Of a stretch of 64,000 nucleotides of DNA, positions 56,819-64,000 are shown in pieces (within the stretch, counting starts at the first letter, position 1; each line of letters starts with the position of its first letter). Origin of the DNA: Arthrobacter beigongshangensis (lineage in GTDB: Bacteria; Bacillota; Bacilli; Bacillales_A; Planococcaceae); contig NZ_JADHDX010000002.1 of the NCBI RefSeq assembly GCF_016820585.1, positions 304,436 through 368,435 on the forward strand, written 5' to 3'. The notes below the pieces were generated by a model. It searched no databases, had not been told where the DNA came from, and saw nothing but the letters and a program-made list of their open reading frames with translations. The translations under genes were made by a program, and so were the position numbers.

Positions 56819-57610
56819 ATGGTTATTGTTTCAAAGCATCAAGAGCCAATTTTAGACAAGGAGCAACTGAATGCGGATATTGCGAAATTTCCGCAAGTGC
56901 ATCCGGTTACGGCAGATATGAAAATTGAACATAGCGGGGTATCTAGACTCGTTATGATCGACCGGTATTCGTTCAAGGATACGGCGAAAAAAACGCTTAA
57001 AGTTGGTGATTTTGTCGTTCTGACGGTGAAAGAGGATCCGAAATTTCCAGCACGTGGACTTGGATTTATTACAGCGATTGATGCCAAGAATGGCAAGGCG
57101 GATATTTGGATTGAAAAAGAATTCCGTTCGGCAATTGATAATCCAGAAGAACAGGAAAAAGGCATCGTAACTCGACCAGTTGATGTGATTGAGAAGCCAC
57201 TAGAGGTGTTTTATGAGCAAATTGCCAAGCGTAATGCAACGGGGCTTGCTTCTGTTGAAACGACGGAGGACAAGCGTAAGCAGTCGTTTGATCGCTTTTA
57301 CGACCAGTTATCTGATTTGAACTTCATCCCGGCTGGACGTGTGCTGTACGGGGCTGGATCGGATACGGAAGTAACATTTTTCAACTGTTATGTAATGCCA
57401 TTTGTAGCAGACTCGCGCGAAGGAATTTCAGATCATCGTAAACAGGTGATGGAGATTATGAGCCGAGGCGGCGGGGTTGGAACGAATGGTTCGACATTAC
57501 GACCACGCAACACATTAGCACGCGGTGTAAATGGCAAATCGTCCGGATCGGTATCATGGCTCGACGACATTGCGAAATTAACACATCTTGTGGAACAAGG
57601 TGGATCCCGT
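56819..57610 (+). CDS. nrdJ: Adenosylcobalamin-dependent ribonucleotide reductase NrdJ, exon 1
   Basis: Exon 1 covers codons 1-264 of a class II ribonucleotide reductase, which reduces ribonucleotides to deoxyribonucleotides with a B12-derived radical and needs no oxygen. It contains the first redox cysteine (FFNCYVMP, about residue 190) and ends GGVGTNGSTLRPR ... EQGGSR. Read without splicing, the frame meets TAA one codon into the intron. Joined as 56819-57610, 58780-59430 and 59706-60824, it gives an unbroken 853-residue protein reading GGSR|RGAQ across the junction. AAGGAGG precedes ATG 56819. Confidence 0.93.
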
Positions 57611-58779
57611 TAACTTTACACGGCGGGATTAAAATCCTGTGAATTGCTGGAACACCCTGAGAGCCTTATTTACCACAACGTGACTGGTGACAGTGAGCGT
57701 GAGGGTTTGAAAAAAATAAGGATTGGGCAATCAGCAGCGAAGGGTCTTCGGAAACGAAGATCAACGTTCAACGACTATTGAAACTTCCTAAAGCTTCATA
57801 AAAAGTATTCATGCGAATGGATGGTGGATAATTTGGATGCAATGGAAGGAGTAAACCATAACAATCGGAGACGACGTTATGGGGCGCGGGACAAAGATGA
57901 ATTAATAAATACGATTATTAAACTTCATGAAGAAGGTTACAGTCAGGTTGCAATAGCTAAAAAACTTGATATATCTCGCGGGACGATTTTACGTTGGAAT
58001 AAAGAATTGCAATTTTTCCAACCAAGAACTCCTGGAGAAGCCGGGAAATTGAAAAATAAGATTTATAATTATGATGAAGACTATTTTCAAGAAATGAAAA
58101 CGGCGAATCAAGCTTATTTAGCAGGATATATTCTGGGGGATGGAACAATAGTTGATAGAGTGAAATCCAAAAGAATAGTATTGTGTCTGGCTGAAAAAGA
58201 TCGGCAACTGTTGCAAGATATTGCTTGTGAACTTAGAATGAGCGATGCAATCAAATTCCGGAAGAAAAGCGCTCCAAATGAGCAAAATAAATATTCATTG
58301 GTAATTAATTCAACGAAAATGGCCGATGATCTCATAAAACTTGGGATCACTCCTAACAAGACTGGAAAAGAAAGATTCATTAATTTTGATAACAAGGAAG
58401 TTCAATGGGCTTTTTTGAGAGGTTTTTTTGATGCGGATGGTCATATCAGGGTATTCCGACAAAATGGATATTTAAAAGCTCGAATGGGTTTTACGGGCAA
58501 CCGTGAAATGCTTCTTGATATTTTGGCTTTTTTAAGAATGCAGGGTTTCGCTGAAGGTGTTAAGTCTATTACAGAGAAACAAGGTTGTTTTGATTTATAC
58601 ATCGGTAGCATTAAACAGTTGAGAGAAATTTATTACCTTCTTTATCAACATGGAGATATTAAATTAAATCGTAAATATGAAATATTTTCATCTTTGATGA
58701 GATAGTCTGATCTCATGTGAAAGCATGAGAGTTGGGCAGAAATGACCCAACCCTCTTGAGTAGAGAGAGTAACAATTAG
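57611..58779 (+). mobile_element. Group I intron 1 of nrdJ, with homing endonuclease gene
   Basis: The 1169-nt group I intron interrupts nrdJ after the CGT arginine codon. The exon end TCCCGT pairs with GCGGGA inside the intron (about 57623-57629), leaving the required U-G pair at the 5' splice site (P1). Core elements are visible: P-like GAATTGCTGG (57641-57650), Q-like AATCAGCAGC (about 57729-57738), R GTTCAACGACTA (57766-57777) and S with TAGTC (58703-58707), which pairs with GACTA of R. The intron ends in G at 58779. The endonuclease frame sits between R and S and its stop codon lies in S. Confidence 0.93.
57821..58705 (+). CDS. LAGLIDADG homing endonuclease with N-terminal helix-turn-helix
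   Basis: The 294-residue protein encoded in intron 1 probably cuts intron-less nrdJ alleles and so spreads the intron. Two LAGLIDADG motifs are present, LAGYILGDG (residues 100-108) and LRGFFDADG (199-207), each with the catalytic acidic residue, so it should act as a monomer. Residues about 25-62 (DELINTIIKLHEEGYSQVAIAKKLDISRGTILRWNKE) read as a Hin-like helix-turn-helix, an added DNA-binding unit. The start is uncertain: ATG 57821 or TTG 57833. Codon use is more AT-rich than nrdJ, as expected for a mobile gene. Confidence 0.92.
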   Translation: MVDNLDAMEGVNHNNRRRRYGARDKDELINTIIKLHEEGYSQVAIAKKLDISRGTILRWNKELQFFQPRTPGEAGKLKNKIYNYDEDYFQEMKTANQAYLAGYILGDGTIVDRVKSKRIVLCLAEKDRQLLQDIACELRMSDAIKFRKKSAPNEQNKYSLVINSTKMADDLIKLGITPNKTGKERFINFDNKEVQWAFLRGFFDADGHIRVFRQNGYLKARMGFTGNREMLLDILAFLRMQGFAEGVKSITEKQGCFDLYIGSIKQLREIYYLLYQHGDIKLNRKYEIFSSLMR

Positions 58780-59430
58780 CGTGGAGCACAAATGATTATG
58801 TTGGCGGATTGGCACCCTGACATTTACGAATTTATCATCTCGAAAATGCAGAATCCTCGGATTCTTCGTTACCTTCTAGAACATACAGAAGACGAGCTGA
58901 TTAAAAAACTCGCCAGTGAAAAACTGAAATTTAAACCGTTAACTGTACAAGAAGAAGCGATGTACCAAGGTTTATTGAATTACCGGGCAATACCGGGTAT
59001 GGGCGGCTTTAACGAGGCAATCATGCGAGATGCTGAAACGAAATTACGCGATGGTGGGACGTATTCAGTACACAATTCGGAATTCCTCACAGGCGCAAAT
59101 ATTTCTGTCACGTTAACGGATGACTTTATGAAAGCTGTCGAACAGGATGCAGATTACGAGCTCCGATTCCCAGCAGTTGAGAAGTATTCGCCAGAAGAAA
59201 TGATAGCTTACAACGAAGAGTGGCATAAAGTTGGGGATGTTCGTGAATGGGAGCGTCAAGGATACGCTGTACGCGTCTACCGGACTATCAAAGCACGTGC
59301 GCTCTGGGATTTGATTAATATTTGTGCAACGTATTCTGCGGAACCAGGCATTTTCTTCATTGACAATGCCAACAACGAAACAAATGCGAAAGCATACGGC
59401 CAGCAAGTCGTAGCAACAAACCCGTGTGGT
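58780..59430 (+). CDS. nrdJ: NrdJ, exon 2
   Basis: Exon 2 covers codons 265-481 of NrdJ, starting RGAQMIMLADWHPDIYEFI and ending with the invariant ATNPCG. The cysteine at about residue 480 is the one that carries the thiyl radical in class II enzymes (equivalent to C408 of the Lactobacillus leichmannii enzyme, from memory). The exon is 651 nt, a multiple of three, and both intron boundaries fall between codons. Internal ATGs at its 5' end are not real starts; they are in the middle of the conserved domain. Confidence 0.93.
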
Positions 59431-59705
59431 GGACTTCGCCTCACGTTAAAAATTGCGGGATGAAGCGGGGAAGCTGAGAAATAGTATAATTAATTATACT
59501 TGCCAATCCGAACCGAAGGCTGAAGGTAAAGCTTTAGTCAGGGGCAACGCATACCTGGTGATCCTGTTTTCGTTAGTTAGAAAACAGACTATAATCCAGG
59601 CACGAGACCGCAACACTGTTAAATGCAGTGAAAATGTATGCTGAACTTACAGGAAAATGAACTGTAAGAACTAGGGGATAAAAAGCCTTTAGGATAACAA
59701 TTTTG
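59431..59705 (+). mobile_element. Group I intron 2 of nrdJ (small, no endonuclease)
   Basis: This 275-nt intron lies directly after the GGT codon of NPCG. Exon GTGTGGT pairs with intron GCCTCAC (59438-59444) with one U-U mismatch and the U-G pair at the splice site. The last intron base is G (59705). P-like AATTGCGGGA (59451-59460) and Q-like AATCCGAACC are visible, plus hairpins near 59573-59587 (CTGTTTTC/GAAAACAG) and in the 3' part. I could not assign R and S with confidence, so subgroup and self-splicing are uncertain. No open frame of note lies inside. Confidence 0.8.
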
Positions 59706-60824
59706 GAACAACCATTAGCACCTTATTCGGTTTGTAACCTTGCTGCTGTAAATCTTGCTGAGTTCGCTGACAAAGAAACAAAAACGGTGAACTATGAAAA
59801 ATTGAAGGAAACGGTACGGGTTGGTGTTCGCATGCAGGACAATGTTATCGACGCCACGCCTTATTTCCTTGAAGATAATAAAGTACAAGCCCTCGGCGAA
59901 CGTCGTGTCGGACTCGGTGTAATGGGTCTTGCTGACTTACTCATTTATTGTGAAAAAGAATACGGTTCAGTAGAAGGTAACGAACTCGTAGATAATGTAT
60001 TCGAGGCAATTGCCACAACCGCATACCGTGAATCCGTCGAGCTTGCAAAAGAAAAAGGGAGCTTCCCATTCCTCATCGGTAAATCAGATGAAGAAACTGC
60101 AGCTCTCCGTAATGCATTCATCAACACAGGCTTTATGAAAAAAATGCCGGAAGATATCCGTCAGTCGATTTTGGAGTTTGGTATCAGAAATTCCCATTTA
60201 TTAACAGTTGCGCCAACGGGGTCCACTGGAACAATGGTTGGAGTTTCTACCGGGTTAGAACCATATTTTTCCTTTACTTATTATCGCAGTGGACGCCTTG
60301 GGAAATTCATCGAGGTGAAAGCGAATATTGTAGAGGAATATTTACAACGCAATCCCGAAGCAGATCCGGACAACTTGCCGGAATGGTTTATTTCATCAAT
60401 GAGCCTAGCACCGGAAGCACATGCGGATGTCCAGTGTATTATCCAACGCTGGATTGACAGCTCAATTTCCAAGACAGTTAATGCACCACGCGGTTATACA
60501 GTCGAGCAGGTTGAAAGCGTCTATGAGCGTCTGTATAAAGGCGGAGCAAAGGGTGGTACTGTTTATGTTGATGGTAGCCGTGATTCCCAGGTCTTGACGC
60601 TGAAGGCGGAAGAAAATGACATGGAATCAAATTATGTAGAAGAAGTTGTTGAACAGCCGAAAGTTGTACTGGTCAACACGATTCAAGATTTACGATCAAC
60701 CAACGTCACAATCGGCTCCGAAGTCGGCGATACATGCCCGGTTTGCCGTCAAGGAACCGTCGAAGAAATGGGCGGCTGTAATACTTGTACAAACTGTAAT
60801 GCACAATTGAAATGTGGGCTATAA
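59706..60824 (+). CDS. nrdJ: NrdJ, exon 3
   Basis: Exon 3 covers codons 482-853. It begins EQPLAPYSVCNLAAVNLAEF: the first residue is the glutamate of the NPCGE active-site motif, and the cysteine at about 491 is the partner of the N-terminal redox cysteine. Later come PTGSTGTMVGVSTGLEP and the C-terminal tail with CPVC, CNTC, CNAQ and LKCGL cysteines, which form a zinc ribbon and the swinging redox arm. The first in-frame ATG of the exon is deep inside the domain, so the exon cannot be a stand-alone gene. A terminator follows. Confidence 0.93.
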   Translation, partial: EQPLAPYSVCNLAAVNLAEFADKETKTVNYEKLKETVRVGVRMQDNVIDATPYFLEDNKVQALGERRVGLGVMGLADLLIYCEKEYGSVEGNELVDNVFEAIATTAYRESVELAKEKGSFPFLIGKSDEETAALRNAFINTGFMKKMPEDIRQSILEFGIRNSHLLTVAPTGSTGTMVGVSTGLEPYFSFTYYRSGRLGKFIEVKANIVEEYLQRNPEADPDNLPEWFISSMSLAPEAHADVQCIIQRWIDSSISKTVNAPRGYTVEQVESVYERLYKGGAKGGTVYVDGSRDSQVLTLKAEENDMESNYVEEVVEQPKVVLVNTIQDLRSTNVTIGSEVGDTCPVCRQGTVEEMGGCNTCTNCNAQLKCGL

Positions 60825-60831
60825 GTAAATA

Positions 60832-60870
60832 AAAACGGAAGGTGCCACTACTGGGCGCCTTCCGTTTTAT
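60832..60870. terminator. Bidirectional terminator between nrdJ and yqhQ
   Basis: AAAACGGAAGG-type stem (about 60832-60846 with 60854-60868, loop ACTACTG) with one mismatch and A/T runs at the ends. Confidence 0.88.
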
Positions 60871-61850
60871 TAATTAATAGCTATCGTATCAGCAGTAGGG
60901 GGTGTATCGACTTTCGCAGTAACCTCCAACACTTCAACGCCATGCTCCTCAATTTCTAATAATTTCTCAAAGGATGCAATCGCCACTTCGACCTGCTGAT
61001 TATCGGGCTCTTTTGTTGTAAGTAGCTGCAGCCATAGTCCTGGGTAGCCTAAATATTTTAATACAGGGATATTACGCATTGCATTTGTGACTTGTAAAAC
61101 TTCAAAAGAAATACCAAGAACGACTGGGATCAGAAGAATCCGGTTGACGATACGTAACCAGAGCGGATCCGTTGGGACAAGGAAATAGATGAACATGCCA
61201 ACAATAACTGTAAAAAGGATGAAGCTACTACCACAGCGGAAATGCAGCCTTGATTGTGCTTGCACATTGTCAACTGTCAGCGGTAAATTATTTTCATAGG
61301 CATTGATAACCTTATGTTCAGCACCGTGGTATTGAAAGACTCGCTTAATGAGTGGAGTCAATGAAATCAGTGAGATATACGTTAGCAATAAGATAAGCTT
61401 GAACAGGCTTTCAAGCAAAATTTGAGCAGGTTTTCCAGGTGCTATAAATTGTAACATTTCTGCTAGGAAAACCGGGACGAGTGTGAAGACAAATTTACCG
61501 AACAAGAACGATAACACACCGACCACAGCTACGCCAAGCACCATTGCGATTTTGGACGTTTCTTGGGGCTGCTCTACTTCCTCACCAGGCATCACATCGT
61601 AACGATCACTGGAAAATGTCAAATGACGTGAGCCGATTCCTGCCGATTCAATTAAAGCAATAATACCCCTAACGAATGGGATTTTCTTTAATTTCATACG
61701 TGTCGAATTCTTTTCTTTAGGTAGATGATAATAATCGATTGAATCATCTTTACGTCTAATCGCCGTCACGGTATGATCTTTACTAGCGAACATAACCCCT
61801 TCAACGAGCGCTTGGCCTCCGTAAGTAGGAGCTTGTTGTTCTTTTTCCAT
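60870..61850 (-). CDS. yqhQ: DUF1385 membrane protein (YqhQ)
   Basis: This membrane protein of 326 residues has about four hydrophobic segments. The family block YGGQALVEGVMF is near the N-terminus (about residues 10-21). AEHKVINAYENNLPLTVDNVQ and SRLHFRCGSSF (about 185-220) give the histidine/cysteine pattern of DUF1385. Function unknown, though some members are linked to metal-dependent membrane functions. ATG 61850 has GTGGGA before it on the minus strand; ATG 61856 is an alternative start. Confidence 0.88.
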   Translation of the reverse strand: MEKEQQAPTYGGQALVEGVMFASKDHTVTAIRRKDDSIDYYHLPKEKNSTRMKLKKIPFVRGIIALIESAGIGSRHLTFSSDRYDVMPGEEVEQPQETSKIAMVLGVAVVGVLSFLFGKFVFTLVPVFLAEMLQFIAPGKPAQILLESLFKLILLLTYISLISLTPLIKRVFQYHGAEHKVINAYENNLPLTVDNVQAQSRLHFRCGSSFILFTVIVGMFIYFLVPTDPLWLRIVNRILLIPVVLGISFEVLQVTNAMRNIPVLKYLGYPGLWLQLLTTKEPDNQQVEVAIASFEKLLEIEEHGVEVLEVTAKVDTPPTADTIAIN

Positions 61851-61981
61851 AGTCATTCCCACACTTTCTTTTGTCTCAACTACAATCTATTTTACTATTG
61901 TACTAAAAAACAGCCGCACACTCCACAATTGATGTTTAAAAAAAAGAGAACGATCCAACACTTTGGGCAGGAGGGATTTCT

Positions 61982-62410
61982 ATGTTGAATAAAACCTTAC
62001 TGTGGACTGCTTTTTTTAGTGCATTATTCACGGCATTGTCATTGAAGTTTTTACATCTATTTAATTTCATTAGCTGGTCACCTGTCGCGTGGGTGAATAA
62101 GGGAATACCATTTGCAACGGGCTCAATCGTCTTCGAATGGCTGTTTCTTTTTGTTTTGCTGTTAGTCGTGTTTGCTCTTTTGTACATTGCTGTTTCATTT
62201 ACTACTTCTATTCCCCCATCCATAACTTCGCTGATGATTGCTATTTTAACTGTTTTCGCAATTGAATGGACAATCGGTTCACCTAAAACGCCGTTCGATG
62301 CAATTCAGTCTGTGTCTATCCCATTTCTCGCAATTATCGCCATTGTGCTACGATTTCTCACAGGAACGGCCGTATTTATGAAGAAACTTTCAGAGGAAAG
62401 TGTGAAATGA
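61982..62410 (+). CDS. yqhR: Conserved membrane protein YqhR
   Basis: This 142-residue protein has four hydrophobic helices (about residues 7-25, 50-72, 80-100 and 112-128). The segment FLHLFNFISWSPVAWVNKG between helix one and two is typical of YqhR. Function unknown. GGAGGGA precedes ATG 61982. It lies divergent from yqhQ and before aroQ, as in B. subtilis. Confidence 0.85.
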   Translation: MLNKTLLWTAFFSALFTALSLKFLHLFNFISWSPVAWVNKGIPFATGSIVFEWLFLFVLLLVVFALLYIAVSFTTSIPPSITSLMIAILTVFAIEWTIGSPKTPFDAIQSVSIPFLAIIAIVLRFLTGTAVFMKKLSEESVK

Positions 62411-62471
62411 GTTGCTAGACAACCGCGATATGATAAAATAGGAAAGAAAAAGATGAGGGGAATGGTATGGG

Positions 62472-62912
62472 GTGAAATTACTGATTCTGAACGGACCCAA
62501 TTTAAACAGGCTTGGAAAAAGGGAACCGGGTATTTATGGGGCGGAAACGTTGGAGGATGTTGAGCGTAAATTAGAAGACGCTGCAGCTGAATATGGAGTG
62601 GAGCTAACATTTTTCCAATCGAACGTCGAAGGAGCTTTAATCGACAAAATCCATGATGCAGAAGACATAGGTCTCGATGGTATCGTCTTCAATCCAGGAG
62701 CCTTTACGCATTATAGTATAGCGTTGCGTGATGCGGTTGCTTCAATTCAAGTACCTGTTATCGAAATCCATATTTCGAACATACATAGCCGTGAATCGTT
62801 TAGACAGACGTCTGTCATTGCGCCAGTCTGCGTAGGTCAGCTGTCGGGATTCGGTACAGACGGATATATACTCGCCATCCAAGCTTTTCTCCTCCGAGGA
62901 AAAGGGGTATGA
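62472..62912 (+). CDS. aroQ: 3-dehydroquinate dehydratase, type II
   Basis: The 146-residue enzyme of the shikimate pathway forms dodecamers. The signature LNGPNLNRLGKREPGIYG (about residues 6-23) holds the catalytic tyrosine and arginine. NPGAFTHYSIALRDA (about 75-89) and EIHISNIHSRESFR (about 98-111) complete the active site. The GTG at 62472 is used, with GAGGGG about a dozen bases upstream. The Xaa-Pro peptidase gene follows after 4 nt. Confidence 0.95.
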   Translation: MKLLILNGPNLNRLGKREPGIYGAETLEDVERKLEDAAAEYGVELTFFQSNVEGALIDKIHDAEDIGLDGIVFNPGAFTHYSIALRDAVASIQVPVIEIHISNIHSRESFRQTSVIAPVCVGQLSGFGTDGYILAIQAFLLRGKGV

Positions 62913-62916
62913 CAGG

Positions 62917-63975
62917 ATGAAACTAGTAAAATTACGGGAATTACTGAAAGAACAAGAGCTTGATGCGCTACTTGTTACGAACCCGTACAATCGCCGCTAT
63001 ATGACAGGGTTTACAGGAACAGCAGGACTTGCACTAATTTCGTCTGACGATGCTGTGTTCATCACAGATTTCCGTTATACGGAACAGGCCGAAAAAGAAA
63101 TCGAAGGCTTCCGTATTGTCCAACATACGAAAACAATTATCGAAGAAGTTGCTACACAAGCTGAAAATATGGGGCTTCAAACAATCGGTTTTGAAAAAGA
63201 TGATTTGACATTTGGGCTATACGAGTTATACAATGCACAAGTTAAAGCTACGTTAAAACCAGTGTCGGGTCTTGTTGAGAAACTACGTATGGTGAAAACA
63301 GAAGATGAATTGGTAGTTTTGAGAAAGGCTGCCAAAATTGCTGATGATGCATTCACACATATTTGTACATTCATCAAACCTGGCGTAACAGAACTCGAAG
63401 TATCCAATGAGTTGGAATTTGCGATGCGTAAACAAGGAGCAACGTCTTCATCGTTCTCCATTATCGTGGCATCCGGCTTACGTGGCGCGCTTCCGCATGG
63501 CGTGGCGACGGACAAGGTGATTGAATCGGGTGATCTTGTGACGCTTGACTTTGGTGCTTTGTATGAGGGTTATATTTCAGACATCACGCGTACGGTTGCT
63601 GTTGGGGAACCTTCAGACAAACTAAAAGAAATTTACGCAGTGACTCTTGCAGCACAAGAATTAGCTTTAGAAAAAATTAAACCAGGTATGACAGGCATTG
63701 AAGCAGATGCCATTGCACGTGATTATATTGCTTCAAAGGGCTATGGCGAAGCTTTTGGTCATTCTACTGGCCATGGTATCGGTCTAGAGGTGCATGAAGG
63801 ACCTGGACTGTCCTTCCGTTCAGAAACTGTGCTTGTGCCTAATATGGCTGTTACAGTTGAGCCGGGGATCTATCTTCCGGGTATAGGCGGCGTACGCATC
63901 GAAGACGATATCATTATGACCGAAGACGGCAACGTGCGCCTAACACATTCAACAAAAGAACTACTTATATTATAA
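62917..63975 (+). CDS. Xaa-Pro peptidase, M24 family (YqhT)
   Basis: The 352-residue metallopeptidase has a creatinase-type N-terminal domain (about residues 1-125) and a pita-bread catalytic domain. The five metal ligands are seen as LDFGALYEGYISDITRT (two aspartates, about 209-220), GHSTGHGIG (histidine, about 285), VEPGIY (glutamate, about 314) and GGVRIEDDI (glutamate, about 328). ATG 62917 follows the aroQ stop closely. It precedes efp in B. subtilis, and the next start codon is present here. Confidence 0.92.
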   Translation: MKLVKLRELLKEQELDALLVTNPYNRRYMTGFTGTAGLALISSDDAVFITDFRYTEQAEKEIEGFRIVQHTKTIIEEVATQAENMGLQTIGFEKDDLTFGLYELYNAQVKATLKPVSGLVEKLRMVKTEDELVVLRKAAKIADDAFTHICTFIKPGVTELEVSNELEFAMRKQGATSSSFSIIVASGLRGALPHGVATDKVIESGDLVTLDFGALYEGYISDITRTVAVGEPSDKLKEIYAVTLAAQELALEKIKPGMTGIEADAIARDYIASKGYGEAFGHSTGHGIGLEVHEGPGLSFRSETVLVPNMAVTVEPGIYLPGIGGVRIEDDIIMTEDGNVRLTHSTKELLIL

Positions 63976-63997
63976 TCTAATAAATGGAGGAATCATC

Positions 63998-64000
63998 ATG
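63998..64000 (+). CDS. efp: Start codon of the next gene, probably elongation factor P
   Basis: Only ATG is inside the window, eight bases after GGAGG. The name rests on synteny alone (aroQ-yqhT-efp). Confidence 0.45.

Noticed and set aside
57611-58779. Intein in NrdJ
   Set aside because: The interruption starts with an in-frame stop (TAA) and lacks intein N- and C-terminal motifs. The endonuclease has its own frame and the RNA core elements are present.
59530-59595. R and S elements of intron 2 at TAGTC (59535-59539) and GACTA (59587-59591)
   Set aside because: The two strands can pair but occur in the reverse order from the usual R then S, so I did not use them to assign P7.
56819-60824. 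nrdJ broken into a pseudogene, or three separate genes
   Set aside because: The exons join in frame with the invariant motifs intact at both junctions, and both interruptions have group I boundary features. Decay would not give this.

Overview
The window is a slice of the chromosome of a low-GC, endospore-type Gram-positive bacterium of the order Bacillales. Gene order follows the Bacillus subtilis yqeZ-yqhT region almost gene for gene (rpsU, nfeD/floA, phoH, era, recO, dnaG, sigA, ispH, cshB, nfo, zur, ispG, sodA, pbpA, comG, gcv, lipM, aroQ, pepQ). Three differences stand out: a single-chain glycyl-tRNA synthetase replaces GlyQ/GlyS, an adenosylcobalamin ribonucleotide reductase (NrdJ) is present, and several B. 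subtilis genes are absent from their usual places (yqeY, glcK, the yqgP rhomboid, yqgE). These suggest Planococcaceae, for example a Sporosarcina-like species. The family and genus are inferences; the order is well supported.

Layout. 1-18.2 kb: the end of deoC, ribosomal protein S21, the NfeD/FloA membrane-microdomain pair, the sporulation-type yqfC/yqfD genes, then phoH-pgpH-ybeY-dgkA-cdd-era-recO. A convergent T-box-controlled glyS follows, then ccpN/yqfL (gluconeogenesis control) and dnaG-sigA. 18.2-31.6 kb: a membrane protein, a CcpA-site-controlled acyl-CoA dehydrogenase, cytochrome c550, trmK, a NIF3 protein, ispH, cshB, nfo, a Zur-controlled znuCB-zur operon, ispG and small membrane proteins. 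31.8-43.5 kb: phosphate transporter, SodA, PBP2a, rpmG, 5-FCL, LtaS and small conserved proteins. 43.8-48.1 kb: the seven-gene comG competence pseudopilus operon and aroK. 48.1-52.6 kb: the glycine cleavage operon behind a PurR-like site, a promoter and a tandem glycine riboswitch. 52.6-56.6 kb: a radical SAM gene behind an FNR-type box, a HemY/CgoX-type oxidase, a rhodanese and LipM. 56.8-60.8 kb: nrdJ interrupted by two group I introns. 60.8-64 kb: yqhQ, yqhR, aroQ, a Xaa-Pro peptidase and the first codon of the next gene.

The most unusual content is (i) nrdJ in three exons. Intron 1 carries a LAGLIDADG endonuclease with an N-terminal helix-turn-helix. Intron 2 falls between the codons for the catalytic cysteine and glutamate environment (NPCG|E). 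(ii) A dispersed family of multi-hairpin palindromic repeats has three copies here, near 14.7, 23.5 and 48.3 kb. The arms covary between copies and the loops vary greatly in size. One copy sits inside the leader between the gcv promoter and its glycine riboswitch. (iii) Several sites read as regulator boxes (PurR, FNR, NrdR, Zur, CcpA), and together they give a plausible wiring diagram.

The rest is ordinary conserved core genome. Start codons were chosen mainly from Shine-Dalgarno spacing and family N-termini; several differ from the longest open frame. Nothing was searched against a database. Names rest on recognised motifs, family memory and synteny.
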